A stretch of 64,000 nucleotides of DNA from Bifidobacterium asteroides. GTDB taxonomy: Bacteria > Actinomycetota > Actinomycetes > Actinomycetales > Bifidobacteriaceae. Within the stretch, counting starts at the first letter, position 1, and each line of letters opens with the position of its first letter. Shown piece after piece: positions 7,350 to 16,804 of this stretch. The translations under genes were made by a program, and so were the position numbers. The stretch covers positions 1,736,001 to 1,800,000 of the forward strand of contig NZ_CP048272.1 in assembly GCF_019469425.1 (NCBI RefSeq), given 5' to 3'. Below the pieces are notes generated by a model. It saw only the letters and a program-made list of their open reading frames with translations. It did no database searches and was not told the origin of the DNA.

Positions 7350-9362
7350 CTACTCCAATTCCAAGGCCCCAGTGTAAAGCTGGTAATACTCGCCGTGCCT
7401 GGCTATCAGCTCATCGTGATTGCCGCGCTCGATGATTCGCCCGTGGTCCAAGACCATAATTACATCGGAGTTGCGAACCGTGGAGAGCCTATGGGCGATG
7501 ACGAAGACTGTCCGGCCGCGCATCAGCGCGTCCATGCCCTGCTGAACCACCTCCTCGGTCCTGGTATCGATTGAGGAAGTGGCTTCGTCCAGGATCATGG
7601 CCGGAGGATCCTCCACCGCCGCCCTGGCAATGGAAATCAGCTGGCGCTGACCCTGAGACAGTCCGCTTCCGTCTCCCTCAAGAACGGTCTGATAACCCTG
7701 GGGAAGCATACGGATGAAGCTGTCGGCGTTGGTCATCCTGGCAGCTTCGATGCACTCCTCGTCCGTGGCATCCAGGCGCCCATAGCGTATGTTGTCCAAG
7801 ACGGTGCCCGTAAAGAGGTTGACATCCTGAAGGACGATGCCCAGGGAGCGACGGAGGTCAGGCTTGCGGATGTTCCTCACATCGATCCCGTCATAGAGGA
7901 TCTGGCCCTGCTGGATTTCGTAGAAACGGTTGATCAGGTTGGTGATCGTGGTCTTGCCAGCACCGGTGGCGCCAACCAGCGCCACCTTCTGCCCGGGCTT
8001 GGCGAACCAGGTGATGTCATGCAGGACAGGCTTGCTCGGGTCGTACCCGAAGCTGACATCAGTGAATCGCACATCCCCCTGGAGAAGGGTGTATCGCCCA
8101 TCAGGGGATGTGATGGCCTGATCCTTGGCCTTCAGGGCCACGTCCCGGGCATCGCCTGGAAGCTTCATGGCGGCCTCCAGCGAGCGCCGGCCGTCGTCAT
8201 CGGCCTCACGCTTCCAGGCCCAGTGCCCTGTTTCATGGTCGACGGGGGTCATGGTCCGGCCGTCCGAGCCCAGTTCGACGCTGACCAATCTGACCGTGCC
8301 TTGGTCGGACTCGACAGGCTGGTCCATCAGGTCGAAGATCCTGGAAGCGCCTGCCAGGGCCATCATGACCATGTTGAACTGCATGGAGACCTGGCCGATG
8401 GGATTGATGAAGGAGCGGGAAAGGGTCAGGAGGGAGACGATGGTTCCCAGGGTCAGCGGCCCTGCCCCGGTCAGTCCTGCATTGCCCATCCCTGCGATAC
8501 CGGCCAGCCCGCCGACGATGGCCAGGATGACATAGAGCAAGTAGCCCATGTTGCCCACGACCGGCATGGTGACGTTGCCATAGGTGTTGGCCTGGGCCGA
8601 GGCCTGGAAGAGCTCCTCGTTCCTCTCCTCGAAGACCTCAGCGGTGGCATCCTCGTGGTTGAAGACCTTGATGACCTTCTGCCCGTTGACGGCCTCTTCA
8701 ACGAAGGCGTTCACCCGGCCCAGATAGCGCTGCTGGTGAACGAAGTACCGACCGCTTCGAGTGACCAGAACCCTGACCACCACAATCAGGACCGCCGCGA
8801 AAACCAAGGTCAGGACGGTGAAAGGGATGGAGAGCCAAAGCATGGAGATCAGGGCCGCCAGGGCGGACAGGACCGAGGAGACCATCTGCGGAAAGGACTG
8901 GGAGATGGCCTGACGGAGGGTATCTGTGTCGTTGGTGTAGCGGCTCATGGTGTCGCCGTGCTCATGGGTGTCGAAGAAGCCGATGGGCAGCTCCTGCTGG
9001 TGGGCGAACATCTGGTCGCGAATGGTCTTCAGGGTGCCCTGCTCCACCTTGACGATCAGCCAGTTCCAGAACCAGGAGCAGAAGGTCCCGACCGCATAGA
9101 GGCAGCCCATCAGGATCAGGGTCCTCATCAGCGGTCCCCAGTCAGGGTCGGCGGCCCCGACCAGCGGCAGGATGTAGTGGTCGATCAGCGGCTGGAGGAA
9201 GAAGGCCGACGCCGCCTGGGCCCCGGCGCTGATGATGATGCAGACCACGATCACCGCCAGCTGCCAGCGGTAGGCCAACAAGTAGCTCAGGATGCGACGG
9301 GTCGTTCCCGGCGCGGCCTTGTCCAGGCGGGGCTTGCGGTCCTTGAATGATCCGTCACTCAT
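7350..9362 (-). CDS. ABC exporter subunit, catalytically competent half (TMD-NBD)
   Basis: 670 residues: six-helix type IV exporter membrane domain (about 30-330) followed by an ATPase domain (about 430-660). Walker A is GATGAGKTT and Walker B is MILDEATS with the catalytic glutamate. The switch histidine is present (VIAHRLS), but the signature motif is altered to LSQGQ. An unusual, charged linker of roughly 70 residues separates the two domains. Its start lies inside the end of the upstream exporter gene (8-bp overlap), so the two are translationally coupled and should form a heterodimer. Substrate is unknown; relatives include LmrCD/TM287-288-type multidrug and lipid exporters. Confidence 0.93.
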   Translation of the reverse strand: MSDGSFKDRKPRLDKAAPGTTRRILSYLLAYRWQLAVIVVCIIISAGAQAASAFFLQPLIDHYILPLVGAADPDWGPLMRTLILMGCLYAVGTFCSWFWNWLIVKVEQGTLKTIRDQMFAHQQELPIGFFDTHEHGDTMSRYTNDTDTLRQAISQSFPQMVSSVLSALAALISMLWLSIPFTVLTLVFAAVLIVVVRVLVTRSGRYFVHQQRYLGRVNAFVEEAVNGQKVIKVFNHEDATAEVFEERNEELFQASAQANTYGNVTMPVVGNMGYLLYVILAIVGGLAGIAGMGNAGLTGAGPLTLGTIVSLLTLSRSFINPIGQVSMQFNMVMMALAGASRIFDLMDQPVESDQGTVRLVSVELGSDGRTMTPVDHETGHWAWKREADDDGRRSLEAAMKLPGDARDVALKAKDQAITSPDGRYTLLQGDVRFTDVSFGYDPSKPVLHDITWFAKPGQKVALVGATGAGKTTITNLINRFYEIQQGQILYDGIDVRNIRKPDLRRSLGIVLQDVNLFTGTVLDNIRYGRLDATDEECIEAARMTNADSFIRMLPQGYQTVLEGDGSGLSQGQRQLISIARAAVEDPPAMILDEATSSIDTRTEEVVQQGMDALMRGRTVFVIAHRLSTVRNSDVIMVLDHGRIIERGNHDELIARHGEYYQLYTGALELE

Positions 9363-11229
9363 GGTCCTCGTCCTCCTCGCTCCGATTCCTGGTCTGTGAT
9401 TCGTAAATAGACCGGTACTCCTGACATGTTCGCAGGAGCTCTTGGTGGGTGCCCTTGTCGAGAATCCTGCCCTCTTCCAAAACCATGATCATGTCGGCGT
9501 CCTCCACAGAGGCCAGGCGCTGGGAGATGATGATCTTGGTGGTATCGGGAATCTCTTGACTGAAGGCGCGGCGGATCAGCTGGTCGGTTTTGGTGTCCAC
9601 AGCGCTGGTTGAGTCATCCAGAATCAGGATGTCAGGCTTCTTCAGAAGGGCCCGTGCTATGCACAGACGTTGTCGCTGGCCGCCGGAGAGGTTGGTGCCG
9701 CCCTCGTCCAGGTAGGTCTGATACCCATCGGGAAACTCCCGCACGAAACCGTCAGCCTGGGCCAGGGTGCAGGCGCGCACCAGCTCTTCGTCCGTGGCCT
9801 CAGGGTTGCCCCAGCGCAGGTTTTCGGCGATGGTCCCGGTGAAGAGGACGTTCTTCTGCAACACCATGGCCACATGGTCGCGCAGGACGGTCAGATCGTA
9901 CTGACGCACATCCACTCCGCCCACCTGGAGGGACCCTTCGGTCACGTCGTAGAGACGGGGAATGAGCTGGACCAGGCTGGATTTGGAGGAGCCAGTCCCG
10001 CCCACGATGCCCAAGGTGGAACCCGAAGGAACGTCCAGGTTGATGTGGCTCAGAACGGGACGTTCGGACCGGCCCGAGTAGCGGAAGGTCACATCCTGGA
10101 AGCTGATGGACCCGTCGGCCACCCTCATGACCGGCTTGGCGGGATCGTGCACGGTGCTGACCTCCTTCAGTACCTGGCAGATGCGCTCGGCCGAGGCCTG
10201 GGAGATGACGACCATGACCACGATCATAGAGACCATGTTCATGGCCATCATGATCTGAATAGCATAGGTGACCAAGGCGGTCAGATCGCCCGTGGTCAGC
10301 CCCAGAGCGGCATTGTTCCCAGAGGCCACAATCTGGGAGGCGCCCATCCAGGATATAACCAGCAGAGAAGCGTAGATACAGAAGTTCAACAACGCCGGAT
10401 TCAAGCTCATAATCCGCTCGGCCTTGCAGAAGGCACGGTAGATAGCCAAAGAAATACGGTTGAATTTACGCTCCTCGTAGTCCTCCCGGTTGTAGGACTT
10501 GACAACCCTGATGCCCTGAAGATTCTCGTCCACGACGTTGTTGAGGTGGTCGTAGGTGTGGAAGACCCGCTCAAAAATGGGGTGAACCAGCAGGGACAGG
10601 CCTATCAGCCCGAAGCCCAGGATGGGAATGGCGATCAGGAAGACCAGCGATATGGGCCTGGAGATCTTATAAGAAAAGAGCCAGGCCACGATGACCATGA
10701 TCGGCGCCCTGACCCCGACCCTGATGACCATCTGATAGGCGTTCTGCAGATTGGTCACATCGGTGGTAAGCCTGGTAATAATGGATCCGGTGGAGAAGCG
10801 GTCGATGTTTGTGAAGCTGAAGGACTGCACTTTGGCGAACAGATCACTGCGGACATTCTTGGCCAGGCCGGAAGAGGCGATGGCCGCATACCGTCCGGAC
10901 ATGAACCCGGAGAACAGGGAGACGGCCGAACAAGCCAGCAGGATCAGCCCGAATTTGAAGATGGCCGGCATGGACCTCCCCGAAACGCCTTGGTCGATCA
11001 GGGAGGCCATGATGGTCGGAATCACAATCTCTAGAAGGCTTTCAAGAAAGACGAAAGCCGGAGCCAGAAAGCTGGCCTTTCGGTATTCCCGCAGGGAGCG
11101 CAAGATGGTTCGGATGGTGTACCGCGGACGCGCTGGTTCCTGTTTATCCGATCTGACCACGGATGCCCTAGACCCCTTCAAATGGACCTCTTCTGTTTCT
11201 GTACTGGTTTCTCTATCTTTTACGGCCAA
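9355..11229 (-). CDS. ABC exporter subunit with degenerate ATP site (TMD-NBD)
   Basis: 624 residues with an exporter membrane domain and an ATPase domain. Walker A is GGTGSSKSS and the signature is canonical (LSGGQRQRL). The residue after Walker B is Asp instead of Glu (LILDDSTS), and the switch His is replaced by Gln (IISQRLA). Together with the altered LSQGQ of its partner this makes one degenerate and one working ATP site, the hallmark of heterodimeric exporters. The TTG at 11229 has a weak RBS. A GTG about 30 codons downstream, preceded by AAGGGGTC, is an alternative start that would remove only the polar N-terminal tail. Confidence 0.92.
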   Translation of the reverse strand: MAVKDRETSTETEEVHLKGSRASVVRSDKQEPARPRYTIRTILRSLREYRKASFLAPAFVFLESLLEIVIPTIMASLIDQGVSGRSMPAIFKFGLILLACSAVSLFSGFMSGRYAAIASSGLAKNVRSDLFAKVQSFSFTNIDRFSTGSIITRLTTDVTNLQNAYQMVIRVGVRAPIMVIVAWLFSYKISRPISLVFLIAIPILGFGLIGLSLLVHPIFERVFHTYDHLNNVVDENLQGIRVVKSYNREDYEERKFNRISLAIYRAFCKAERIMSLNPALLNFCIYASLLVISWMGASQIVASGNNAALGLTTGDLTALVTYAIQIMMAMNMVSMIVVMVVISQASAERICQVLKEVSTVHDPAKPVMRVADGSISFQDVTFRYSGRSERPVLSHINLDVPSGSTLGIVGGTGSSKSSLVQLIPRLYDVTEGSLQVGGVDVRQYDLTVLRDHVAMVLQKNVLFTGTIAENLRWGNPEATDEELVRACTLAQADGFVREFPDGYQTYLDEGGTNLSGGQRQRLCIARALLKKPDILILDDSTSAVDTKTDQLIRRAFSQEIPDTTKIIISQRLASVEDADMIMVLEEGRILDKGTHQELLRTCQEYRSIYESQTRNRSEEDEDHE

Positions 11230-11329
11230 TCACCGACATGCAAGACCCTCGAAAGAGAGTCCGAATGCACCTAGGCTATCATCCTGTCCACCAGGCTTGG
11301 GCGGACGCGCTCAGATTTCCGCCCTCTAC

Positions 11330-11368
11330 AAAAAGAAGCTGTCACGCCCCTCGGGGTCATGCAGCTTC
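11330..11368 (-). terminator. rho-independent terminator of adk
   Basis: Minus strand: GAAGCTG stem closed by CAGCTTC with an inner CCCCGAGGGG hairpin, followed by TTTTT. It lies about 105 bp after the adk stop and ends the secY-adk unit before the exporter genes. Confidence 0.85.
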
Positions 11369-11474
11369 TAAGCTTCAGTGAGTCCTGTCAGCAAGTCTTA
11401 CCTGTGTGTCCTGAACATGGCATTCATACAGCTGATTCAGCTGACGACAGGACTCTCGCTTGACAGGCTATGAA

Positions 11475-12047
11475 TTAGCGCTTGTCCAGCTGGGCGATAA
11501 TCTCCTTGGAGATCTGGTCGACCTCGCCCTGGCCATCCACCGCGACCAGAAGGCTGCGGGACTTATAGGTATTCAACAGGGGGGCAGTCTCCTTGGCATA
11601 GATATCCAGACGCTTGGCAATGGCCTCGGGGGTATCATCCGCTCGCCCTTCTTCCTTGGCCCGCTTGGCGATGCGCTGCATGAGCACATCATGGTCGGCA
11701 TCCAGCGCCACCACAGCCGTCAGCGAAGTGCCCAGCTCGTTAAGCATCTTGTCCAGCGCCTCGACCTGGGAGGCCGAACGAGGGTAGCCGTCCAGAATCC
11801 AGCCATGGGCAGCATCGTCCATGCCCAGACGGTCCTTGACGATCTTGTTGGTCAGCTCGTCTGGAACCAGCTCACCCTTGTCAGTGTAGGCCTTGGCCTG
11901 CTTGCCCAGTTCGGTTCCGTTCTTGAGGTTGTAGCGGAAAATGTCGCCGGTGGAGATGGCCGGAATCCCGTAATGCTTGCTGAGCAAGGCCGCTTGCGTG
12001 CCCTTGCCAACACCTTGAGGTCCCATGATCAACAGTCGCTGTACCAT
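11475..12047 (-). CDS. adk: adenylate kinase (short form)
   Basis: Interconverts ATP + AMP and 2 ADP. At 190 residues it is the short variant without the extended, often zinc-binding LID. The P-loop is GPQGVGKGTQ (about residues 9-18); AMP-binding and core motifs include STGDIFR and the DGYPRS signature. It follows secY on the same strand after about 250 bp, the usual actinobacterial order. A strong terminator lies downstream, so here it does not run on into infA. Confidence 0.97.
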   Translation of the reverse strand: MVQRLLIMGPQGVGKGTQAALLSKHYGIPAISTGDIFRYNLKNGTELGKQAKAYTDKGELVPDELTNKIVKDRLGMDDAAHGWILDGYPRSASQVEALDKMLNELGTSLTAVVALDADHDVLMQRIAKRAKEEGRADDTPEAIAKRLDIYAKETAPLLNTYKSRSLLVAVDGQGEVDQISKEIIAQLDKR

Positions 12048-12211
12048 TCCCTATCCTTTGCTCGATGTTCTATTGCTCTTAGCCTTACGGCCCCGGACGG
12101 TATTAACAGTCTAAGCCGCGCAGGACCCTCATTTACGTATGCTAGCGGCTGCCTGGCCCGACACAGGTTCCACTCGCCAAACCCATGCAACCAGTCTTCC
12201 AAATATTACAG

Positions 12212-12248
12212 GGTCCGGCCCCAGGCCACCAAGGGCCAGGGCCGGACC
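12212..12248 (-). terminator. strong hairpin between secY and adk
   Basis: GGTCCGGCCC / GGGCCGGACC form a perfect 10-bp stem with an inner GGCC pairing. The tail is only weakly T-rich (TAATATTTGG), so it may be a partial terminator or an mRNA-stabilising element. Confidence 0.55.
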
Positions 12249-12295
12249 TTCATCCGTTTTGGCTTGACACCGCTTGCAAGTGTCTGACCGAAAGG

Positions 12296-13624
12296 TCAGC
12301 CCTCCTTGTGTTCGCCCTCCAGCAGGAAGCCGGTGTACTGGAACTGCTCGGTCTGAGCCCTTGCTTGTCGCAGAGTGTCCAGGCCGACACCGGCGATGAT
12401 CAGGATGGTGGTGCCGCCGAAGGGCAGCTTGGAGTTGATCTTCAGCAGCATGATCAGCACCGTGGGGATCAAAGCCACGAAGAGCAGATAGACGGCGCCC
12501 ACCGTGTTCAGCCGATTCATCACGTATGAAAGGTACCGGCTGGTGGCGCGTCCGGCCCTGATGCCCGGAATGAAGCCGCCGTATTCTTTCATGTTGTCGG
12601 CTGTCTCGTCAGGATTGAAGGTGATGGAAGTGTAGAAGAAGCAGAAGAAGACAATCATGACCGAGTAGAGCACGATGTACCAGACCGAAGTCGTGTTGGC
12701 CATGTTGGCATCGATCCACTTGACCCAGCTCTGATCGGATTTGCCGAACTGGGCAACAAGGGTCGGAATGGCCAAAATGGAGGATGCAAAGATTGGGGGA
12801 ATCACGCCTGACATATTGATCTTGAGCGGCAGATAGGTGGAAGATCCGCCGTACATCTTGCGGCCAATCATCCTGCGGGTGTACTGGACGGGAATACGGC
12901 GTTGGGCCAGCTCGACGTAGTCGACCAGAATCAGAATGACCAACAGAACGGTAACAACTATGCCGAACTTGACCCAGTCGCCGTTCTTGCCGTTGGTCCC
13001 CCATCCGATGTTCCAGAGCTGGGGCAGGAAGCCAGAGCAGATGGAGATGAAGATCAGGACGGACATGCCGTTACCGATTCCCTTGTCGGTGATCAGTTCG
13101 GCCATCCACATAATCAGACCGGTGCCGCCGGTCATGATCAGAACCATGACCCCCATATTCCACCAAGAGCTGTCAGGGATGACCTGCTGTTGGCAGGCAC
13201 CACCGAAGAGCGCACCCTTGTTGGCCGTAACCAGAATGGTCGTGGATTGCAGCACTGCCAGGCCGATGGTCAAATACCTGGTGTACTCAGTCAGCTTGGC
13301 CTCGCCTGACTGGCCCTCCTTGTGCAGAGCCTCGAAGCGGGGAATGACCACGCGCAGCAACTGCACCACAATGGATGCAGTGATGTAGGGCATGATGCCC
13401 AGTGCGAAGATGGACAACTGCAGCAGGGCTCCGCCCGAGAACAGGTTCACCAGGCCGATGAAGTCCTCATTGCCAGCCGTGGAGATGCACTTCTGCACGG
13501 CGGGATAATCCACGCCTGGAGTAGGTATAAACGACCCAATGCGATAGATGATGATGATACCAAGAACGAAGAAGATTTTCTTCCTCAACTCCTTGGTCTT
13601 GAAGGCCTGGATTAACGTCCTCAC
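12296..13624 (-). CDS. secY: protein translocase subunit SecY
   Basis: Central channel protein of the Sec translocon in the cytoplasmic membrane. The 442-residue protein starts MRTLIQAFKTKELRKK and has the early PTPGVDY segment, then ten predicted membrane helices. The plug/helix 2 region IMPYITASIVVQLL and the cytoplasmic-loop GIRAGRATSRYL region are recognisable. It follows rplO and precedes adk. The 184-bp gap before it carries mutually exclusive hairpins, which suggests SecY level is set separately from the ribosomal proteins. Confidence 0.97.
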   Translation of the reverse strand: MRTLIQAFKTKELRKKIFFVLGIIIIYRIGSFIPTPGVDYPAVQKCISTAGNEDFIGLVNLFSGGALLQLSIFALGIMPYITASIVVQLLRVVIPRFEALHKEGQSGEAKLTEYTRYLTIGLAVLQSTTILVTANKGALFGGACQQQVIPDSSWWNMGVMVLIMTGGTGLIMWMAELITDKGIGNGMSVLIFISICSGFLPQLWNIGWGTNGKNGDWVKFGIVVTVLLVILILVDYVELAQRRIPVQYTRRMIGRKMYGGSSTYLPLKINMSGVIPPIFASSILAIPTLVAQFGKSDQSWVKWIDANMANTTSVWYIVLYSVMIVFFCFFYTSITFNPDETADNMKEYGGFIPGIRAGRATSRYLSYVMNRLNTVGAVYLLFVALIPTVLIMLLKINSKLPFGGTTILIIAGVGLDTLRQARAQTEQFQYTGFLLEGEHKEG

Positions 13625-13725
13625 CTAAGTTCCCTCCCTACGCGCCCGCGCGCTGGTCCCGGTGCATCGCACCCTCTTGCTCCGACCAGCTTAGCCGATG
13701 GCTCCGTCAAACCCGACGGCAACCA

Positions 13726-13776
13726 GGCCGGAAACGAGTTCCGGCCCTCGCCCGCTTGGAGCGGGGAGGGCCGGAA
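13726..13776 (-). promoter_or_regulatory. alternative hairpins in the rplO-secY spacer (attenuator-like)
   Basis: In the minus-strand transcript TTCCGGCCCTC (13776-13766) can pair perfectly with GAGGGCCGGAA (13749-13739). The latter can instead pair with TTCCGGCC (13733-13726). The two stems exclude one another. No T run follows, so a terminator function is not proven; it may act on mRNA stability or processing. Confidence 0.5.
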
Positions 13777-13808
13777 ACATCTGCCTTGCGGTCTGTCCCC
13801 TGTGAGTA

Positions 13809-14273
13809 TCAGTCCTCGGAGACGGATCCGCCTGCGGCTTCTATCTTGCTTTTGGCCGAGGCCGAAGCCTTGACGCCCTTGAGGGTGAAAGCTGCCTTGA
13901 CATCACCATCACCCAGGACCTTGACGGGGTGGCCCTTGCGGACCGCTCCCTTGTCAACCAGATCCTCGACGGTGACTTCGCCGCCCTTGGGGAAGAGCTC
14001 TTCCAGAGCACCCAGGTTGACCACCTGGTACTCCTTCTTGAAGGGGCTCCTGAACCCGCGCAGCTTTGGCAACCGCATGTACAGGGGCAGTTGGCCGCCT
14101 TCAAAGCCCGGGCGGACCTGGTAGCGGGCCTTGGTGCCCTTGGTGCCACGACCAGAGGTCTTGCCCTTTGATCCCTCACCACGACCCACACGAATGCGGT
14201 CGCGCTTGGCGCCCGGAGCCGGACGCAAGTCATGCATCTGCAGGATGGTGGGCTCTTGCTTGTCGCTGGCCAT
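13809..14273 (-). CDS. rplO: 50S ribosomal protein L15
   Basis: L15 is an early-assembly 23S rRNA-binding protein. The 154-residue product has the typical glycine-rich arginine N-terminus ([20 protein letters not shown]) and the [19 protein letters not shown] core. It sits directly after rpmD (2-bp gap), the last ribosomal gene of the spc operon before secY. Confidence 0.97.
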   Translation of the reverse strand: MASDKQEPTILQMHDLRPAPGAKRDRIRVGRGEGSKGKTSGRGTKGTKARYQVRPGFEGGQLPLYMRLPKLRGFRSPFKKEYQVVNLGALEELFPKGGEVTVEDLVDKGAVRKGHPVKVLGDGDVKAAFTLKGVKASASAKSKIEAAGGSVSED

Positions 14274-14275
14274 AA

Positions 14276-14461
14276 TCAGTCTGCCTCCTCTACGCTCACC
14301 AGGTGGCGGACCTTGTCGGCCATCCCCCGGTAGACGGGGGTGTCCTCACGCAAGACTGACTGGCCGATCTTGTGAAGGCCCAGAGACCTGACGTTCTCCT
14401 TCTGGCGGTCAGTGGCATGAGCCACGCCCTTGACCAGGGTGATCTTGATCTGCTTGGTCAT
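14276..14461 (-). CDS. rpmD: 50S ribosomal protein L30
   Basis: A 61-residue protein starting [12 protein letters not shown], the normal length for L30. The ATG at 14459-14461 overlaps the TGA stop of rpsE by one base (TGATG). A GTG one codon earlier is also possible but unnecessary. Translational coupling to rpsE is likely. Confidence 0.96.
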   Translation of the reverse strand: MTKQIKITLVKGVAHATDRQKENVRSLGLHKIGQSVLREDTPVYRGMADKVRHLVSVEEAD

Positions 14462-15213
14462 CACTCACCTGCCTTCGACTGCTCGTCAGCCTTGGCCTTA
14501 GCCTCTTCACGCTCTTTGCGCTCGTCGGCGATGCCGGCGGCACGTGCACGCAGGAGGGAGTCGGGGGCGACCTCCTCCAGGGGCAGACCGCGGCGTGCCG
14601 CGATCTCCTCGGGCTCCTCCAGCTGCTTCAAAGCGGCTACAGTGGCCCGCACCATGTTGACAGCAGTGGCCGATCCCATGGACTTGCTCAGGATGTCGGT
14701 GATGCCGGCGCACTCCAGGACGGCGCGGACCGGGCCGCCAGCGATAACGCCGGTTCCAGGGGCTGCTGGCCGCAGGAGAACCGTACCGGCCGCATCGTGG
14801 CCAATCACCGGGTGGGTGACAGTGCCACGGATGCGGGGGACGGTGAACATGTGCTTCTTGGCATCCAGCTGACCCTTGGAGATGGCTGCGGGGACCTCAC
14901 GGGACTTGCCATAGCCAACGCCCACGGTGCCCTTGCCGTCGCCCACGACCACCAGAGCCGCGAAGCTGAAGGTACGGCCTCCCTTGTGGACCTTGGAGAC
15001 GCGGTTGATGGTCACGACTCTGTCGAGCATGTCGTCACGCTCGTCGCGATCGCGACGGCCACGACGGCCATCCCTGCGGCCATCACGGGAACCTCCACGA
15101 CGACCGCCGCGGCGATCGTCGTTCCGATCCCTTCTGCCACCCTGGCTGGACTGAGCGTTTGTGGAATCTTCAGTCACCTGGGTTGTTTCCTTTGTCGTTT
15201 CGTTGTCGCTCAC
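14461..15213 (-). CDS. rpsE: 30S ribosomal protein S5 with long Arg/Gly/Asp-rich N-terminal extension
   Basis: S5 acts at the mRNA entrance and in decoding accuracy. The conserved core begins near residue 62 ([18 protein letters not shown]) and runs through [14 protein letters not shown] to the end. In front lie about 60 residues of acidic/polar and then RGG/RRD-rich low complexity, making the protein 250 residues against roughly 165-200 in other bacteria. The start is GTG and overlaps the rplR stop (GTGA), so the extension is translated by coupling and is not an annotation artefact. Confidence 0.95.
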   Translation of the reverse strand: MSDNETTKETTQVTEDSTNAQSSQGGRRDRNDDRRGGRRGGSRDGRRDGRRGRRDRDERDDMLDRVVTINRVSKVHKGGRTFSFAALVVVGDGKGTVGVGYGKSREVPAAISKGQLDAKKHMFTVPRIRGTVTHPVIGHDAAGTVLLRPAAPGTGVIAGGPVRAVLECAGITDILSKSMGSATAVNMVRATVAALKQLEEPEEIAARRGLPLEEVAPDSLLRARAAGIADERKEREEAKAKADEQSKAGE

Positions 15214-15581
15214 AGTGCCAATCCTCCCTCACGGGCGCCTTCCGCAACCGCTGCGACCCTTCCGTGGTACTTGTTGCCACCGCGGTCGAAGACCACGGCA
15301 GTAATGCCAGCCTTCTTGGCCTTGGCTGCAATCTGCTCGCCCACCTTGCGGGCGGCCTCGGTCTTGGTGCCCTTGAAGGAGCCGTAGTCCGAAGCCATAG
15401 TCGACTCGCTGACCAGGGTGACGCCCTTGGTGTCGTCAACAATCTGGGCAATCATGTTGCGATTGGTCCGTGTGACCACCAGACGGGGGCGCTCTGCCGT
15501 ACCGGAGACGTGCTTGCGAAGACGGGCATGGCGGCGCAGACGGGCGATCTTCTTGCCTTTGCCTAGTATCGAGACCGTCAT
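15210..15581 (-). CDS. rplR: 50S ribosomal protein L18
   Basis: L18 binds 5S rRNA. The 123-residue product starts [22 protein letters not shown], where the basic N-terminus contacts 5S rRNA, and ends [10 protein letters not shown] longer in-frame reading upstream runs into rplF and is not real. It lies 1 bp after rplF and overlaps rpsE by 4 bp. Confidence 0.96.
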   Translation of the reverse strand: MTVSILGKGKKIARLRRHARLRKHVSGTAERPRLVVTRTNRNMIAQIVDDTKGVTLVSESTMASDYGSFKGTKTEAARKVGEQIAAKAKKAGITAVVFDRGGNKYHGRVAAVAEGAREGGLAL

Positions 15582-15582
15582 A

Positions 15583-16122
15583 TCACTTACCAGCCTTTCC
15601 AGCTTTGCGCAGGATGTGCTCGTCGGCGTACTTGATGCCCTTGCCCTTGTAAGGCTCAGGCGCACGCAGGGCGCGGATGTTGGCCGCAGCCTGGCCGACG
15701 GCCTGCTTGTCGATGCCGGAGACGACCACTTCGTTGGCGTTCGGCGTCTCGAAGGTGATGCCCTCCGGGGGGTCGACAGTGATGGTGTGCGAATAGCCCA
15801 GCGAGAACTCCAGGGACTTGCCCTTTGCGACCACGCGGTAGCCGGTGCCGACGATCTGCAGGTGCTTGCTGTAGCCTTTGGAGACGCCTTCAACCATGGA
15901 AGCCACGATGGAGCGGCTCAGTCCGTGCTTGGCCTTGGTGGTGCGGTCCTCGTCGGCTGGGGTCATGATGATTTCATTGCCCTCGACCTTGCCGGTGATG
16001 CCCTCGGGCAGCGTGCATCCGTCCGAGCCCTTGGGACCCTTGGCGGTGAATTCCTGGCCCTTGAAGGCCACCTCCACACCTGCCGGAACGGCGATGGGGA
16101 GCTTACCAATATGCGATGCCAT
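15583..16122 (-). CDS. rplF: 50S ribosomal protein L6
   Basis: L6 lies near the sarcin-ricin loop and the factor-binding site. The 179-residue product begins [18 protein letters not shown] and keeps the C-terminal signature [14 protein letters not shown]. Position between rpsH and rplR is standard for the spc operon. Confidence 0.98.
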   Translation of the reverse strand: MASHIGKLPIAVPAGVEVAFKGQEFTAKGPKGSDGCTLPEGITGKVEGNEIIMTPADEDRTTKAKHGLSRSIVASMVEGVSKGYSKHLQIVGTGYRVVAKGKSLEFSLGYSHTITVDPPEGITFETPNANEVVVSGIDKQAVGQAAANIRALRAPEPYKGKGIKYADEHILRKAGKAGK

Positions 16123-16138
16123 GTTCAGCTCTCCTTTC

Positions 16139-16537
16139 TCACCATACGTAGGCGACTATTTCGCCGCCGATGCCCCTGTCGAGGCATTCTTTCTGGGTCA
16201 TCAGTCCCGAGCTGGTCGAGATGATGGCGATTCCCAGCCCGCCCAAGGGCATAGGCAGGGAATCCGACTTGGTGTACCGACGCAGACCGGGCTTGGAGAC
16301 ACGCTTGATTCCCTGAATGGACTGGCGCCCATCGGGACCGTACTTGAGCGTGATCTCCAGATCCTGCCCGACGCGCGCCTCCTTGGCACGGTAATCGGCG
16401 ATGAAGCCTTCGCGCTTGAGGATCTGCGCGATGTTCGCCTTGAACTTGGAGTACGGCATATCGACTGTTTCATGCTTGGCCGCACTCGCATTACGCAGAC
16501 GTGTCAGCATGTCTGCGATGGGATCTGTCATTGTCAT
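16139..16537 (-). CDS. rpsH: 30S ribosomal protein S8
   Basis: S8 binds the central domain of 16S rRNA and in E. coli represses the spc operon by binding its own mRNA. The 132-residue product starts [17 protein letters not shown] and contains [15 protein letters not shown] near the C-terminus. Whether this spc operon is autoregulated cannot be read from the sequence. Confidence 0.98.
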   Translation of the reverse strand: MTMTDPIADMLTRLRNASAAKHETVDMPYSKFKANIAQILKREGFIADYRAKEARVGQDLEITLKYGPDGRQSIQGIKRVSKPGLRRYTKSDSLPMPLGGLGIAIISTSSGLMTQKECLDRGIGGEIVAYVW

Positions 16538-16617
16538 GTGGGCTTATGCCCTTCCTCGCCGTGGTTTCCACCGCCGGGCAGCAATCTGCCGCGACCGCGG
16601 ACCTTCAGCGTCGATCT

Positions 16618-16803
16618 TTACCAACTGGACTTCGTCACACCCGGCAGCTCGCCGCGATGAGCCTTCTCACGAAGGCAGATGCGGCACAGGCCGAACTTGC
16701 GATAGACGGAATGAGGACGACCGCAGACCTGGCAGCGCGTGTATCCACGCACCTTGAACTTCGGCTTGCGTGCCGCCTTGTTTCTCAGAGCGGTTTTTGC
16801 CAT
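16618..16803 (-). CDS. rpsN: 30S ribosomal protein S14, zinc-binding type
   Basis: A 61-residue S14 of the short, zinc-ribbon type (also named rpsZ). The motif is [20 protein letters not shown], giving two CxxC pairs. It lies 1 bp after rplE and before rpsH. A zinc-free paralogue, common in actinobacteria for zinc starvation, is not in this window. Confidence 0.97.
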   Translation of the reverse strand: MAKTALRNKAARKPKFKVRGYTRCQVCGRPHSVYRKFGLCRICLREKAHRGELPGVTKSSW

Positions 16804-16804
16804 A

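Noticed and set aside
8019-11034. Two antisense frames of about 440-450 codons across the ABC exporter genes
   Set aside because: His/Asp/Gly/Gln-rich low-complexity readings typical of antisense to GC-rich coding sequence; both exporter genes carry full motif sets.
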